Origin: Scleropages formosus
Taxonomy: Eukaryota > Chordata > Actinopteri > Osteoglossiformes > Osteoglossidae
Assembly (NCBI RefSeq): GCF_900964775.1
Contig: NC_041830.1
Location: 9,405,501 to 9,469,500, forward strand
Direction: 5' to 3'
Length of the DNA: 64,000 bases
This document shows, one piece after another, positions 49,301-55,100 of this stretch. Numbering within the stretch: position 1 is the first letter of the stretch; the number at the start of each line of letters is the position of its first letter. Under the pieces are notes generated by a model that saw only the letters and a list, made by a program, of their open reading frames with translations, was not told the origin of the DNA and did no database searches. The position numbers were made by a program, and so were the translations under genes.

Positions 49301-49965
49301 TATGTGAAAAAAATATCTTGAGGTGTTTGCCGGAAAATCACTTTAAATATGTGACGTAATTTTTAAATGGTTTTAGTTTCATTTCACCAATTAATGGACC
49401 AATTTTTTTGCAGTTTTTGAAAATTCTGGAAAGCGTATAAAGTAAAAACTATTGCAGTGCAGTGAACAGTCGGAGGTGCGGTCACGGGCAGGCGAATTGC
49501 ATGTTGTTATCCTGTGCGGACCACTTCAACCAGTCGCTCAGGTTGGATTTTGCTAGTAGGGTAAAGGCAACTGGAAAACGTTCACATGCTGCATTCTTCC
49601 GCGTTATCAGCTGCTGTTTATTTGCCTTAAACAATATCGTGCTCTCCTCGTTCAGCAGGGTTGAACTGCAGGTTATACACGTGACGTTGCCATGTTTGGT
49701 TTTTGCAGTGTTTGAAGGCGGAGGACATAGCGACTGCGGTTGTGTACGTACTTGGTGCACCTCCCCATGTGCAGGTAACCTAAAAACAAAAAAAAAAATA
49801 AAGAAAAAGGTTCGTTACACAGATTCAAAGACGGAAATGGGAATTTTCTGGAATCTCCACAACGCATTTTCCGACGGTCTTTGAAACCCTGTGTTTTTAT
49901 TTTTCAATTTTCCCCGTTTACAGGTTGGAGACCTGCAGATGCGGCCGGTGGAGCAGGTGTCGTAG
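22372..49965 (+). CDS. dhrs11: Dehydrogenase/reductase SDR family member 11, complete, 7 coding exons
   Basis: Coding exons: 22372-22503, 41724-41933, 45158-45252, 47812-47941, 48897-48989, 49709-49774, 49924-49965; 768 nt, 255 aa plus stop, phases consistent. The product matches vertebrate DHRS11, a cytosolic NADP(H)-dependent short-chain reductase acting on steroid and other ketones. Visible motifs: cofactor loop TGASVGIG (12-19), NNAG (91-94), active-site Asn in VNVLAL (116), Y161-C-A-T-K165, and the family tail [14 protein letters not shown]. The Ser 13 residues before the catalytic Tyr, present in human DHRS11 (MSGHRV), is Gly148 here (MGGHRI); Ser146 lies two residues upstream. The start was chosen because ERW...RVALVTGAS aligns with human; human has five more residues before it. 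Exon 1 ends inside a GT run, and exon 5 is followed at once by a CA microsatellite. Intron 1 is about 19.2 kb. Confidence 0.95.
23007..23029. repeat. (ATTC)n microsatellite
   Basis: Five to six copies of ATTC in dhrs11 intron 1, just after a CpG-rich patch (about 22780-22930) that appears to be the tail of the promoter CpG island. Confidence 0.85.
23330..23485 (+). mobile_element. SINE family D, 5'-truncated
   Basis: Reads TTCCACTGATGTATGGATCAGTGACCCAGTG... through TTGCTTTGGAGAAAAGCATCTGTTAAATGAAG, colinear with the complement of the distal half of the family D copy at 36172-36530. The tRNA-like head is missing. Confidence 0.65.
23957..24165 (-). mobile_element. SINE family B
   Basis: Complement of tail and head are both readable (TAGCTGACACTTCTCTCCCAAGC ... 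GTACTGCAGCTGGAGGTGG ... GCACACTAGCCACTACCA). About 10-15% diverged from other copies by eye. Confidence 0.75.
24603..24790 (+). mobile_element. SINE family B
   Basis: Plus-strand copy: GGGCAGTTGTGTAGCAGTG head, TTGCAAGTTCTAATCCCAC B-box, TACTTACCCTAAATTGCTCC, TAATTGGGTAAATAATTGC, and tail TTGCTTTGAAGACAAGTGTCAGTTAAATGAATG. Confidence 0.75.
24791..25752. other. dhrs11 intron 1 segment without recognised feature
   Basis: Unique-looking sequence, more GC-rich at 25170-25400. No exon with plausible splice sites and coding character on either strand. Confidence 0.5.
25753..25955 (-). mobile_element. SINE family B
   Basis: TTGTCTGACACTTTTTAACCCCAGAGTGACTTAC, ATTTATCCATTTATATAGCTGGG, TACCTTGCTCAAGGGTGCTACAGC and CAGCACCTCTAACCACTAC follow in order, the complement of the family B consensus seen across the window. 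Confidence 0.75.
26369..26550 (+). mobile_element. SINE family A, shortened copy
   Basis: GGTGTGGGTGGTGCAGCGAG head, GGGTTCGAGTCCTGC B-box, GGACTGGTGTCTTGTCCTGGG, then TTGCTGGGTTAGACTCCGG and a short GT end. It lacks the pyrimidine-rich middle stretch of full copies and has several changes, so it is older. Confidence 0.8.
26761..26796. repeat. Perfect 12-bp inverted repeat with back-to-back GC-type boxes
   Basis: GTGGGCGTGGCC at 26761-26772 and GGCCACGCCCAC at 26785-26796 are exact complements separated by 12 bases. Each arm contains the KLF/Sp-type word CCACGCCC. A short GC-rich patch with CpGs continues to about 27030. Could be a regulatory element or part of an unrecognised old insertion. 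Confidence 0.8.
27545..27745 (-). mobile_element. SINE family B, well preserved
   Basis: TTTAGCTGATGCTTTTCTCCAAAGCAACTTAC opens the complement of the tail; the head complement ends GCAGCAGCTCTAACCACTGCATTACCAACTGTC. One of the best copies in the window and useful as a consensus. Confidence 0.82.
27880..28082 (-). mobile_element. SINE family B
   Basis: GCCTTTCTCCAAAGTTACTTACAAGG, TTTACCCATTTATACAGTTAGG, GAGGTAGGATTCAAACCTGTG and GGCTCTAAGCTCTACGCCAACTGTAC in order. It lies about 135 bp from the previous copy in the same orientation. Confidence 0.75.
28335..28662 (+). mobile_element. SINE family B interrupted by a younger SINE A fragment
   Basis: Family B head and middle at 28335-28519 (AGCTGGTAGCACAGTGATTAG, CCAGCTGTATAAATGGGTAA, GAGAAAAGAATCA) resume at 28646 with GCTAAATGTAAATATG. 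Between them lies a minus-strand family A fragment (28520-28631) flanked by 14-bp duplications, GGAGAAAAGAATCA, at 28506-28519 and 28632-28645. Confidence 0.88.
28520..28631 (-). mobile_element. SINE family A, 5'-truncated, nested in SINE B
   Basis: Only the 3' half is present: CA run, GAACCGCTTGTCCCATACGG, GAACCGGAGCCTAACCCGG, up to CACCCAGGACGG. The near-consensus sequence and intact target-site duplication indicate recent insertion. Confidence 0.9.
29768..29945 (+). mobile_element. SINE family B
   Basis: GGGTATCTGGTAGCATAGTGGTTAGAGCTGCTCCC is the head, TTACCAGCTTGAATCCCACC the B-box region, then CTCCAGCAAAAATGACCCGG and TTGCTTTGGCAGAAAGTGTC. Confidence 0.75.
29946..31910. other. dhrs11 intron 1 segment without recognised feature
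   Basis: Mixed-composition sequence with a T-rich patch near 30695. I found no repeat copy, no RNA gene and no believable exon on either strand. Confidence 0.45.
31911..32120. repeat. Exact 50-bp-period tandem array of CCAAT-box words
   Basis: Four full 50-bp units start at 31911, 31961, 32011 and 32061, and a fifth begins at 32111 and is cut short. Each starts with CTGATTGGCC or a near form (CTAACTGGCC, CTCATTGGCC, CTGATTGGCA). Shared later words are GTTACCACAGCGACAGGGG and ATGTGTTCCC. The complement GGCCAATCAG is a textbook NF-Y site. The spacing is kept without indels although the units differ by 10-30%. 50 is not a multiple of 3, so it is not a coding repeat. Confidence 0.85.
32121..33451. 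other. dhrs11 intron 1 segment without recognised feature
   Basis: No repeat or exon recognised. The GC content is above the intron average at 32880-33160. Confidence 0.45.
33452..33660 (+). mobile_element. SINE family B with (GAAT)n end
   Basis: TTGCAAATAGTGTAGCGGTTAGAACTACTGCC head, TTGCAGGTTTGAGTCCCAC B-box, CCAGCTGTGTAAATGGGTAA, a tail remnant (GAGGAGAAAAGCATAATG), and a short (GAAT)n run. Confidence 0.72.
33775..33929 (-). mobile_element. SINE family A, 3'-end lost
   Basis: From CAACACGGCACAAGGCAGG through GGGGACACACCCAGGACGGG and AGGCACCCCAAGCGGGACTCG to the head complement CCGCACCGCCACGCCCC. The GT end and the CGGTTC tail are missing. Confidence 0.78.
34355..34700 (+). mobile_element. 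SINE family C ending in (ATGG)n
   Basis: Core words TGTGGAGTTTGCGTGTTCTCC and CTCTGGTTTCCTCTCACAATCC, then CATCCAGGGTGTACGCTCC and CCGCAACCCTGCTCAGGACAGG, ending in about 12 copies of ATGG at 34648-34698. This core is one of the most widespread interspersed repeats of teleosts. Confidence 0.75.
35489..35511. repeat. Poly-C run
   Basis: An uninterrupted run of about 23 C in dhrs11 intron 1, likely of uncertain length in assembly. The surrounding 34701-36171 shows no other feature. Confidence 0.9.
36172..36530 (-). mobile_element. SINE family D, full length
   Basis: Complement order: tail (CAGATGCTTTTCTCCAAAGTGAC), distal body (TCATCCATCCATCAGTGG, CACACTATGGGGGAACC), core (GGAGGAAACCAGAGCACC), and tRNA-like head (CGCTGTGAGACAGCAGCGC, CTCGCCGTGCCATCCACG). 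It joins the family C head and core to the family B tail. Confidence 0.75.
37130..37265 (+). mobile_element. SINE family B, internally deleted
   Basis: GGGGGGTGGTGTAGCGGTCAGAGCTG runs straight to GGTATCCTTGATCGAGGTACTTACCCTG, so the B-box part is gone; the tail is AGAGGAAAGCATCAGCTGAGTG. Confidence 0.6.
38370..38582 (-). mobile_element. SINE family B
   Basis: TTTGGTTGATGCTTTTCTCCAATGCAGCTTAC, ATTTATATTGCTGGGTAATTTTAC, GGTGCTACAGCTGGAGGTGG and GCAGCAGCTCTAAGCATTACATTACC in order. The flanking 37266-38369 and 38583-39320 have no other recognised element apart from a short GT run near 39215. Confidence 0.75.
39330..39640. promoter_or_regulatory. CpG-rich patch in dhrs11 intron 1 with no exon
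   Basis: GC- and CpG-dense sequence (CGGCGACGC, CACGCGCCCCC, GACGGCGGGAGCG, CGCGCCGGGTCACGGCCGG) with an E-box in CATCACGTGAGC at about 39510. Another CpG-dense patch lies at about 39890-40000. Neither overlaps a recognised exon or SINE. An internal promoter or enhancer is possible; no transcript is proven. Confidence 0.35.
40028..40240 (+). mobile_element. SINE family C, partial
   Basis: TTTCCTCCGGGCACCCTGGTTTC (core remnant), CACATTGCCCGTAGG, then GGACTGGCGTCCCATCCGGGG, ACGCCCTGTGCCTCCAGGATGG and AGACAATCGGTTATCG (tail 2). Confidence 0.7.
40640..40818 (-). mobile_element. SINE family B
   Basis: TTTACATTTATTCGTTTTGCTCCAAAGCAACTTAC, CTTGCCAAGGGTACTAC, GGTGGCATTCGAACCTGGG. The tRNA head is cut at GTGCAGCAG. 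40819-41723 shows nothing else but a GT run and T-runs near 41100. Confidence 0.7.
42330..42545 (+). mobile_element. Decayed SINE family B in dhrs11 intron 2
   Basis: CACCCTGCCGTTGCACCCTCAAGCAAGG, CTTTCCCTGAGTTGCTAGAG, GCTCAGATGCATAAAATTAATTG match the family B body; head and tail are hard to read. The rest of intron 2 outside this copy and the next (41934-42329 and 42546-44014) has no recognised feature except a short (AAT)n run near 42575. Confidence 0.5.
44015..44200 (+). mobile_element. SINE family B
   Basis: GGCGGCAGGTGGCGTAGTC head, GGGGTTTGAGTCCCACG B-box, CAGCTACCCTGAACTCG, CTCAGCTGTACGATGGGAAAAC and GTCGCTTTGGAAAAAAAAGCG tail. CpG sites are well kept, unlike in other copies. Confidence 0.7.
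44201..45157. other. Rest of dhrs11 intron 2
   Basis: GC-rich patches near 44370-44500, no coding exon. A long open frame over 44944-45576 overlaps exon 3 out of phase and is chance. Confidence 0.5.
45253..46780. other. dhrs11 intron 3, unassigned
   Basis: No repeat or exon recognised up to the family A copy at 46793. After that copy, 47025-47811 is again plain, including chance open frames near 47140-47660. Confidence 0.45.
46793..47012 (+). mobile_element. SINE family A, full length, near consensus
   Basis: GGTGCGGTGGCGCAGTGGGT head, GGGTTCGAGTCCCGCTTGG B-box, the pyrimidine-rich middle, GACAAGCGGTTCTGAAAATG and a GT run. A 12-bp target-site duplication, TATTTCGCCATG, lies at 46781-46792 and 47013-47024. 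Confidence 0.95.
48529..48732 (-). mobile_element. SINE family A, nearly full length
   Basis: Minus-strand copy between exact 13-bp duplications, AGTAATACATCCA, at 48516-48528 and 48733-48745. It stops at CACTGCGCCACT, so the last few bases of the head were not copied. It lies in dhrs11 intron 4; the rest of 47942-48896 is plain. Confidence 0.94.
48996..49035. repeat. (CA)n microsatellite abutting a splice donor
   Basis: The CA run begins 7 bases after the exon 5 donor of dhrs11 (AAG|GTGAGCAAACACAC). The rest of intron 5 to 49708 is AT-rich without features. Confidence 0.95.
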
Positions 49966-50716
49966 CAACCGGAGGGGAAGCGACTGGACCGATCACGAGG
50001 AACGTGGTGGATCGGCACTGACCTCTGCTGGAGCAGGGAATAGTTTTTAAACTGGAAGTTAAGGGTCGGGTTTGGAGATGGCAGGACAAAACATTCATGC
50101 CATCCCTTTGAGTGCCACGTTTGTTTATTTGCTAAAGTACAAAGTAAATGATAGCCCCCCATTAACAGAACATAGTCGACTTTTTGTTTTCCTCTGAATC
50201 GCTGTCCTGATTTTGTGGTTCAATGCAGTTGCTACAGAGAGGAAACCACCATTATTTGCTCTTTTTTTTTTTCAAAAAATTCCATGTATCTGTTTAAAAA
50301 GAAAAAAGTTATAATTGTTCAAAGTAAGGTTTGGATCTCTGTTATTTTATTTTTCTTTTGTTTCATGATTTTGATTGTAGAGGTAGTTAAGGCCCATACT
50401 GTAACTATGGGTGATCAGTCTATTTTTTTATTGTACTGTTGTTGAGATCTGGCGAGTTCCATGCCTGTGTGCTCTGTAAAGTATCGGCTTGCTCTGGCAA
50501 TGGTGAGAGATGGAATAATGATGAGTAAAGTCCTACCTTTTAGCATACCTGTCTGTCCCACTCCATGCAGTGACATGTGTAATGGCACTTTTGAATTATT
50601 CTGGTGTGAGCAAAACACCATTTTCTTGTTTAGGCAAAGTTTCCAACTCAGAAATGGGCACAAATATGATTAAAGGATTATTCTTGTTCCAGTGTGTACA
50701 GTGACTAGTTATTCTC

Positions 50717-50722
50717 AATAAA
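50717..50722 (+). promoter_or_regulatory. dhrs11: dhrs11 polyadenylation signal
   Basis: AATAAA about 750 bp after the stop, followed by T/GT-rich sequence. No earlier AATAAA is seen in the UTR, so this is the likely end. Confidence 0.6.
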
Positions 50723-50897
50723 CTTTTTATTGTTATACCTCTGCCAGGGACTTCTTAAATTCCTTTGTGGCATCAGAGATTACTAAGGGGATTTGGGATG
50801 AAGTTTGCATTGGTGGCATTTCAAACAAATGTTGGAAATTTGTCAAAACACCACTCTGGCCTCCCAGTCAAGGCCAACTGGTGGTTGGCGGAAATCA

Positions 50898-50980
50898 CAC
50901 GCACATCACGCACACACACGTTATCATCTGAAACCGCTTGTCCCATACAGGGTCACGGGGACCCGGAGCCTAACCTGGCA
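50898..50980 (-). mobile_element. SINE family A, strongly 5'-truncated
   Basis: Only about 80 bp of the 3' end (AAACCGCTTGTCCCATACAGG, GACCCGGAGCCTAACCTGG), flanked by an 8-bp repeat, GGAAATCA, at 50890-50897 and 50981-50988. It lies in the interval between dhrs11 and the SLC6 gene. Confidence 0.85.
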
Positions 50981-51522
50981 GGAAATCAATAGCTGTAAAT
51001 TTTAAATTAAATATGTAATGTTTTGCAAGGGGAGTTTTTTTTTAATGGTTAACCCTGAAGTGACTGTGCCACAGTGACATTTCCACAAAGAGTTACCCAA
51101 CAGTGTAACTCTGTGCTTTGTCTCTTTTCAGCCCTACTGGAGAAAAGTGTGAGCTAAATGAATAGATGTCAATATATGAAATGTTATCAGGTCATCATAG
51201 AAGGGGGTGCTAACAAGCTTATAGAGGGAAAAGGGGTCAGGCCAGGTCATTGACCTGACAGGGCGAGAAATATATTTATGTACCTAAACTTCTGTAAAAT
51301 ATTAATATTTCTGTAGAAATACCGTGACCGAAGTTTAGGAAACTCTTATTTTTATGTGCTGTGGCCTGTACACATTAAGAGATGATGAGCGTGTCAGCAG
51401 CACCTTCAAAAAGATGTACCATGCCTGAAGTGCTCGATTTTTTTCCCAACTAATGGAGAAGTTATTTTTGGAAAAATTTACAACAGATTAAATCAATACA
51501 CAGCTAAATATGACCACAGGTA

Positions 51523-51737
51523 CACACACACACACACATTTTCTGAACCGCTTGTCCCATACGGGGTCACGGGGAACCAGAGCCTACCCGGCAACACAGG
51601 GTGTAAGGCCAGAGAGGGAAGGGGACACACCCAGGACAGGACACCAGTCCATCGCAAGGCACCCCAAGCGGGACTTGAACCCCAGACCCACTGGAGAGCA
51701 GGACCCAGTCCAACCCACTGCGCCACCGCACACCCTC
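51523..51737 (-). mobile_element. SINE family A, full length
   Basis: Complete minus-strand copy with a 12-bp target-site duplication, TGACCACAGGTA, at 51511-51522 and 51738-51749. It lies just beyond the 3' end of the SLC6 gene, possibly within its 3' UTR. Confidence 0.94.
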
Positions 51738-52127
51738 TGACCACAGGTAGTTCACACAAAATTGAATAACGGGAGACATCAGCCAAGGTGAGAAAAAAGC
51801 CTGAATTGCACTGCTCTTTCAAGACACAAAAAATAAATCTGAGCACTATTCGTAAAGTTGTACTCTAGACAATGATCCATGCAGATTGTGACGGCGTCAA
51901 AGGGGGTGTGATTTTCTTCATGTTCTTCATGTCCTGCACGCAGAGCTTTTGCACGGCCTTTGTTTTTTCGTCATGATCCCAACAATTCAGTGAATATTCC
52001 CACCCACATGCAGTTTTTCCATCCACAGCCGTTAGAATGACATGATGACCGGAGGGATCAGGTCTGTAGCTCCTCCTCCATCCTCCAGGAGGAGGCCAAA
52101 AGCTCACCAGTTCAGAAGGTGATAAGC

Positions 52128-55100
52128 TCAAAACCTGGTCTGGCTCGTAGTTTGTGCTGGTAGTGAAGTGACGGGAGTCATGACTGCATTCAAGGGGCAT
52201 TTCATGTTTGGGAACACCTCTCCTTGACTCTCAAGAAAGGCACTCTTTTCATCCAGGCCACAAGGAGTGATGGACTTCCACAGTCTCTGCAAAGTGAAAG
52301 AAGATGAGCTTTTGAAATAAACGCTTCCTTGTGCTTACCTTCAGCCTGTTCTTAAGCAAGGCATCCTGGAGCGAATGGCTGGAGAGTGAAGGCACCTGTG
52401 TGAAGGTACCAGGTAGGACCCACAGGGTGTGCAGAGCACACAGAGGGATCCAGATGACGGAGGCCATGGCGATGACCCAGCCGATGCCTTGACACCACGC
52501 TGGATACTGGTAAGTCTCATAGCGGGCCGGTTTGAACTGAATCACCGAGAACACCAGAAGAACCTGTAAAGAGAGCACGGAGTGTGAGAGTAACACCTCC
52601 CTTAAGATCGTGGAGGAAACAGCAACAAGTTCGGTGTTTTAGAAGGAATGAGGACTCACTGCAACCAGAACAGGACAAATGACAGCCCAGCACACAGTGA
52701 AGAATGTACCGGGTTTCTTTCCCGTCATCTCCTCTACGTTCTCAGAAAGACGTTTTACTCCTATGGGTTAGTGAGATGCATCAGTAACGAACGAAAATAA
52801 ACGTAAATAATATATCCTGTGGCATTCATCAGTTCATGGAGAGACTGTCTTAAAACGCCTGTGGATGCTCTCACCATACAGCCAGCAGATGGCAAGCACT
52901 TCAAAAAATGCGAGGAACATGATGGATATGATGGCGGTGTAGTGGTCCATCAGCTGAAACACGTAGATGCCGACCTGGACGTGAATTTATAAGTTACTCC
53001 ATGGTCTTATGTTTTGCCACACGTACTGGGGTACACTGGCCAGAAAAGTACTGTACCTGCATCACGTGAGGAATTCCCAGCAAAAAAGCAGAGCAGCAGA
53101 CAATGAGGATCAAGATCTCTTTGTTCTTGAGGTACTTCAGTAGAGAAGCACTATAGGCATCAACGAGGCTGGTCACCATTACTTCCACCATCGCAAACTG
53201 GAAAAGAACGGGGAAGCATCCTGGATAAGGACGTGGACTTTAACTTGATGGATACGGCCTCAAGGTATTTATTGAACCTGACATGCTTCAGTTGAATAGC
53301 AAGGTTTAGGAACACGTTGCACTGTGCCTGGATTTGGATGAAAAGAGCAGAGCAGCCTTGGAAAAAAATAAACTACAATAACTTGTTTGTCAGCGCTGTC
53401 TGGCCGTGCCAGTTTTCCGCACTGCCGTGCCTCATTTGTTGCCAAGTGCCAAGCTGTGTTTATTTTATGTTCTGAAGGTTCGAGTGTGGAAGCGCAGTGT
53501 GGCTTCTAAGGCTGTGGTCCGGAGAGGCGTCCAAGAGCGGCAAGATCGATGAATTATTTGTAAATCAACGATTTCTTGTGAATTATCAATGAAGTGAACA
53601 ATTTTGGCAGATAATGCCACATGTCCCTGAGCAACGAATGTCGTATTGTAACACTACAAAAAAATCTAGGAAAATAAATAAGAAATGAGACTCGTCGTGG
53701 AAATGGAACACTTTGTGTCTTCTAATCTAGAGTTAGGGTTTAACATGGAACCACAGCAGAGCACTTAACCGGAAAGGGAAAATAAACTGTTCAGATATTA
53801 ACGTATGATGAGGCACATTGCTTGAATGTGAACCCTGTGGAAGGGGTGCCTTTGCAGGATGTTCTACCTGACTGTCAAGTCCCAGACAGAGCAGCATGAA
53901 GAAGAACAAGACAGCCCAGAGGGGGGCAACGGACATCGTTGGGAAGGCTTGTGGGTAAACTACAAACACGAGGCCTGGGCCTGAACACGTTCAAAGAACA
54001 CATTGCCATGAGTTAAAACCTGACAAGCAATCAATACAAAACTCATACAAGTGGAAACTGTGTGAAGTGAAATGAAGGAGTTTATTGTGTGTGTTGCGAA
54101 ATAGACGAGACCCAAAGTACACTTGGAACTAAAGGTGCGGCGCACATCGAAATACTGTAAATGACTAACAGAACAATCGGACCCGACCGAGGAGGGCAAA
54201 TGAAAAAGTGAACAATGGCACTAGAACCCAGAGCTGGACAGGTGTCTTCGACTCACCGTCCACAGCGATGTCACTCACGGCTATGCTCTGCAGGTGTGAC
54301 ATGTATCCAATTGCCGAGAAGATGACAAATCCAGCTAGGATGCTGGTGAAGGAGTTGGTGATGGAGACCACTAGCGTGTCCCTGTGTTAGAGAAGCCAGA
54401 TGATATGGAAAACAAGCCGATACTGTGGAACAGCAAGCTTTTTCCAGCAACATTTGCAATAAACATGTTACGACAGACTTGTAAGCCAGAGAAAAGCAGA
54501 GAAACTGTGTGCATGCAGCTGCAGCATATAATGATTCATTTCTTTGGAAAAAGCTATTAACTGATCCTAACTATGGATGAAAATCATCAGAATATAAAAA
54601 AATCGGATTAAAATTTTTTTTTCATTTACATTTACATGTATTCATTTAGCAGATGCTTTTGTCCAAAGCAACGTACATCTCAGCAAAAGTACAATTTATG
54701 CATTACATTGAGAGAAGGAGACATATCTGTAGACATGAAAGTCTCAAGCAAACCTAGTTTGTTCCCTACCACTTGCTGCGCCGAGGTTCATCGTTCAAGT
54801 GCATAAGACACAGGATAGACAAATCCTGACACCCACACCAATTTTTTTAAAAAATATTAGAAGATAACAAATGAGCAATACAATACCAGAGTAATGGCTG
54901 AATTAAGGTTGTATTTCACTATTAATTAGTTTGTTCCAACCAGATCCCAACATAACCCCAAAAGTTGTATATCAGACCGCAGCTGAGAACACAAGTACCG
55001 TTTTCCCACAATGCACTGCGTCTCACAGTCTCTACCATACACCAACTTGGAATAACTTTCCAAGACAGTCTCAGTTGATCGTCCCAGACCAAATGTATAC

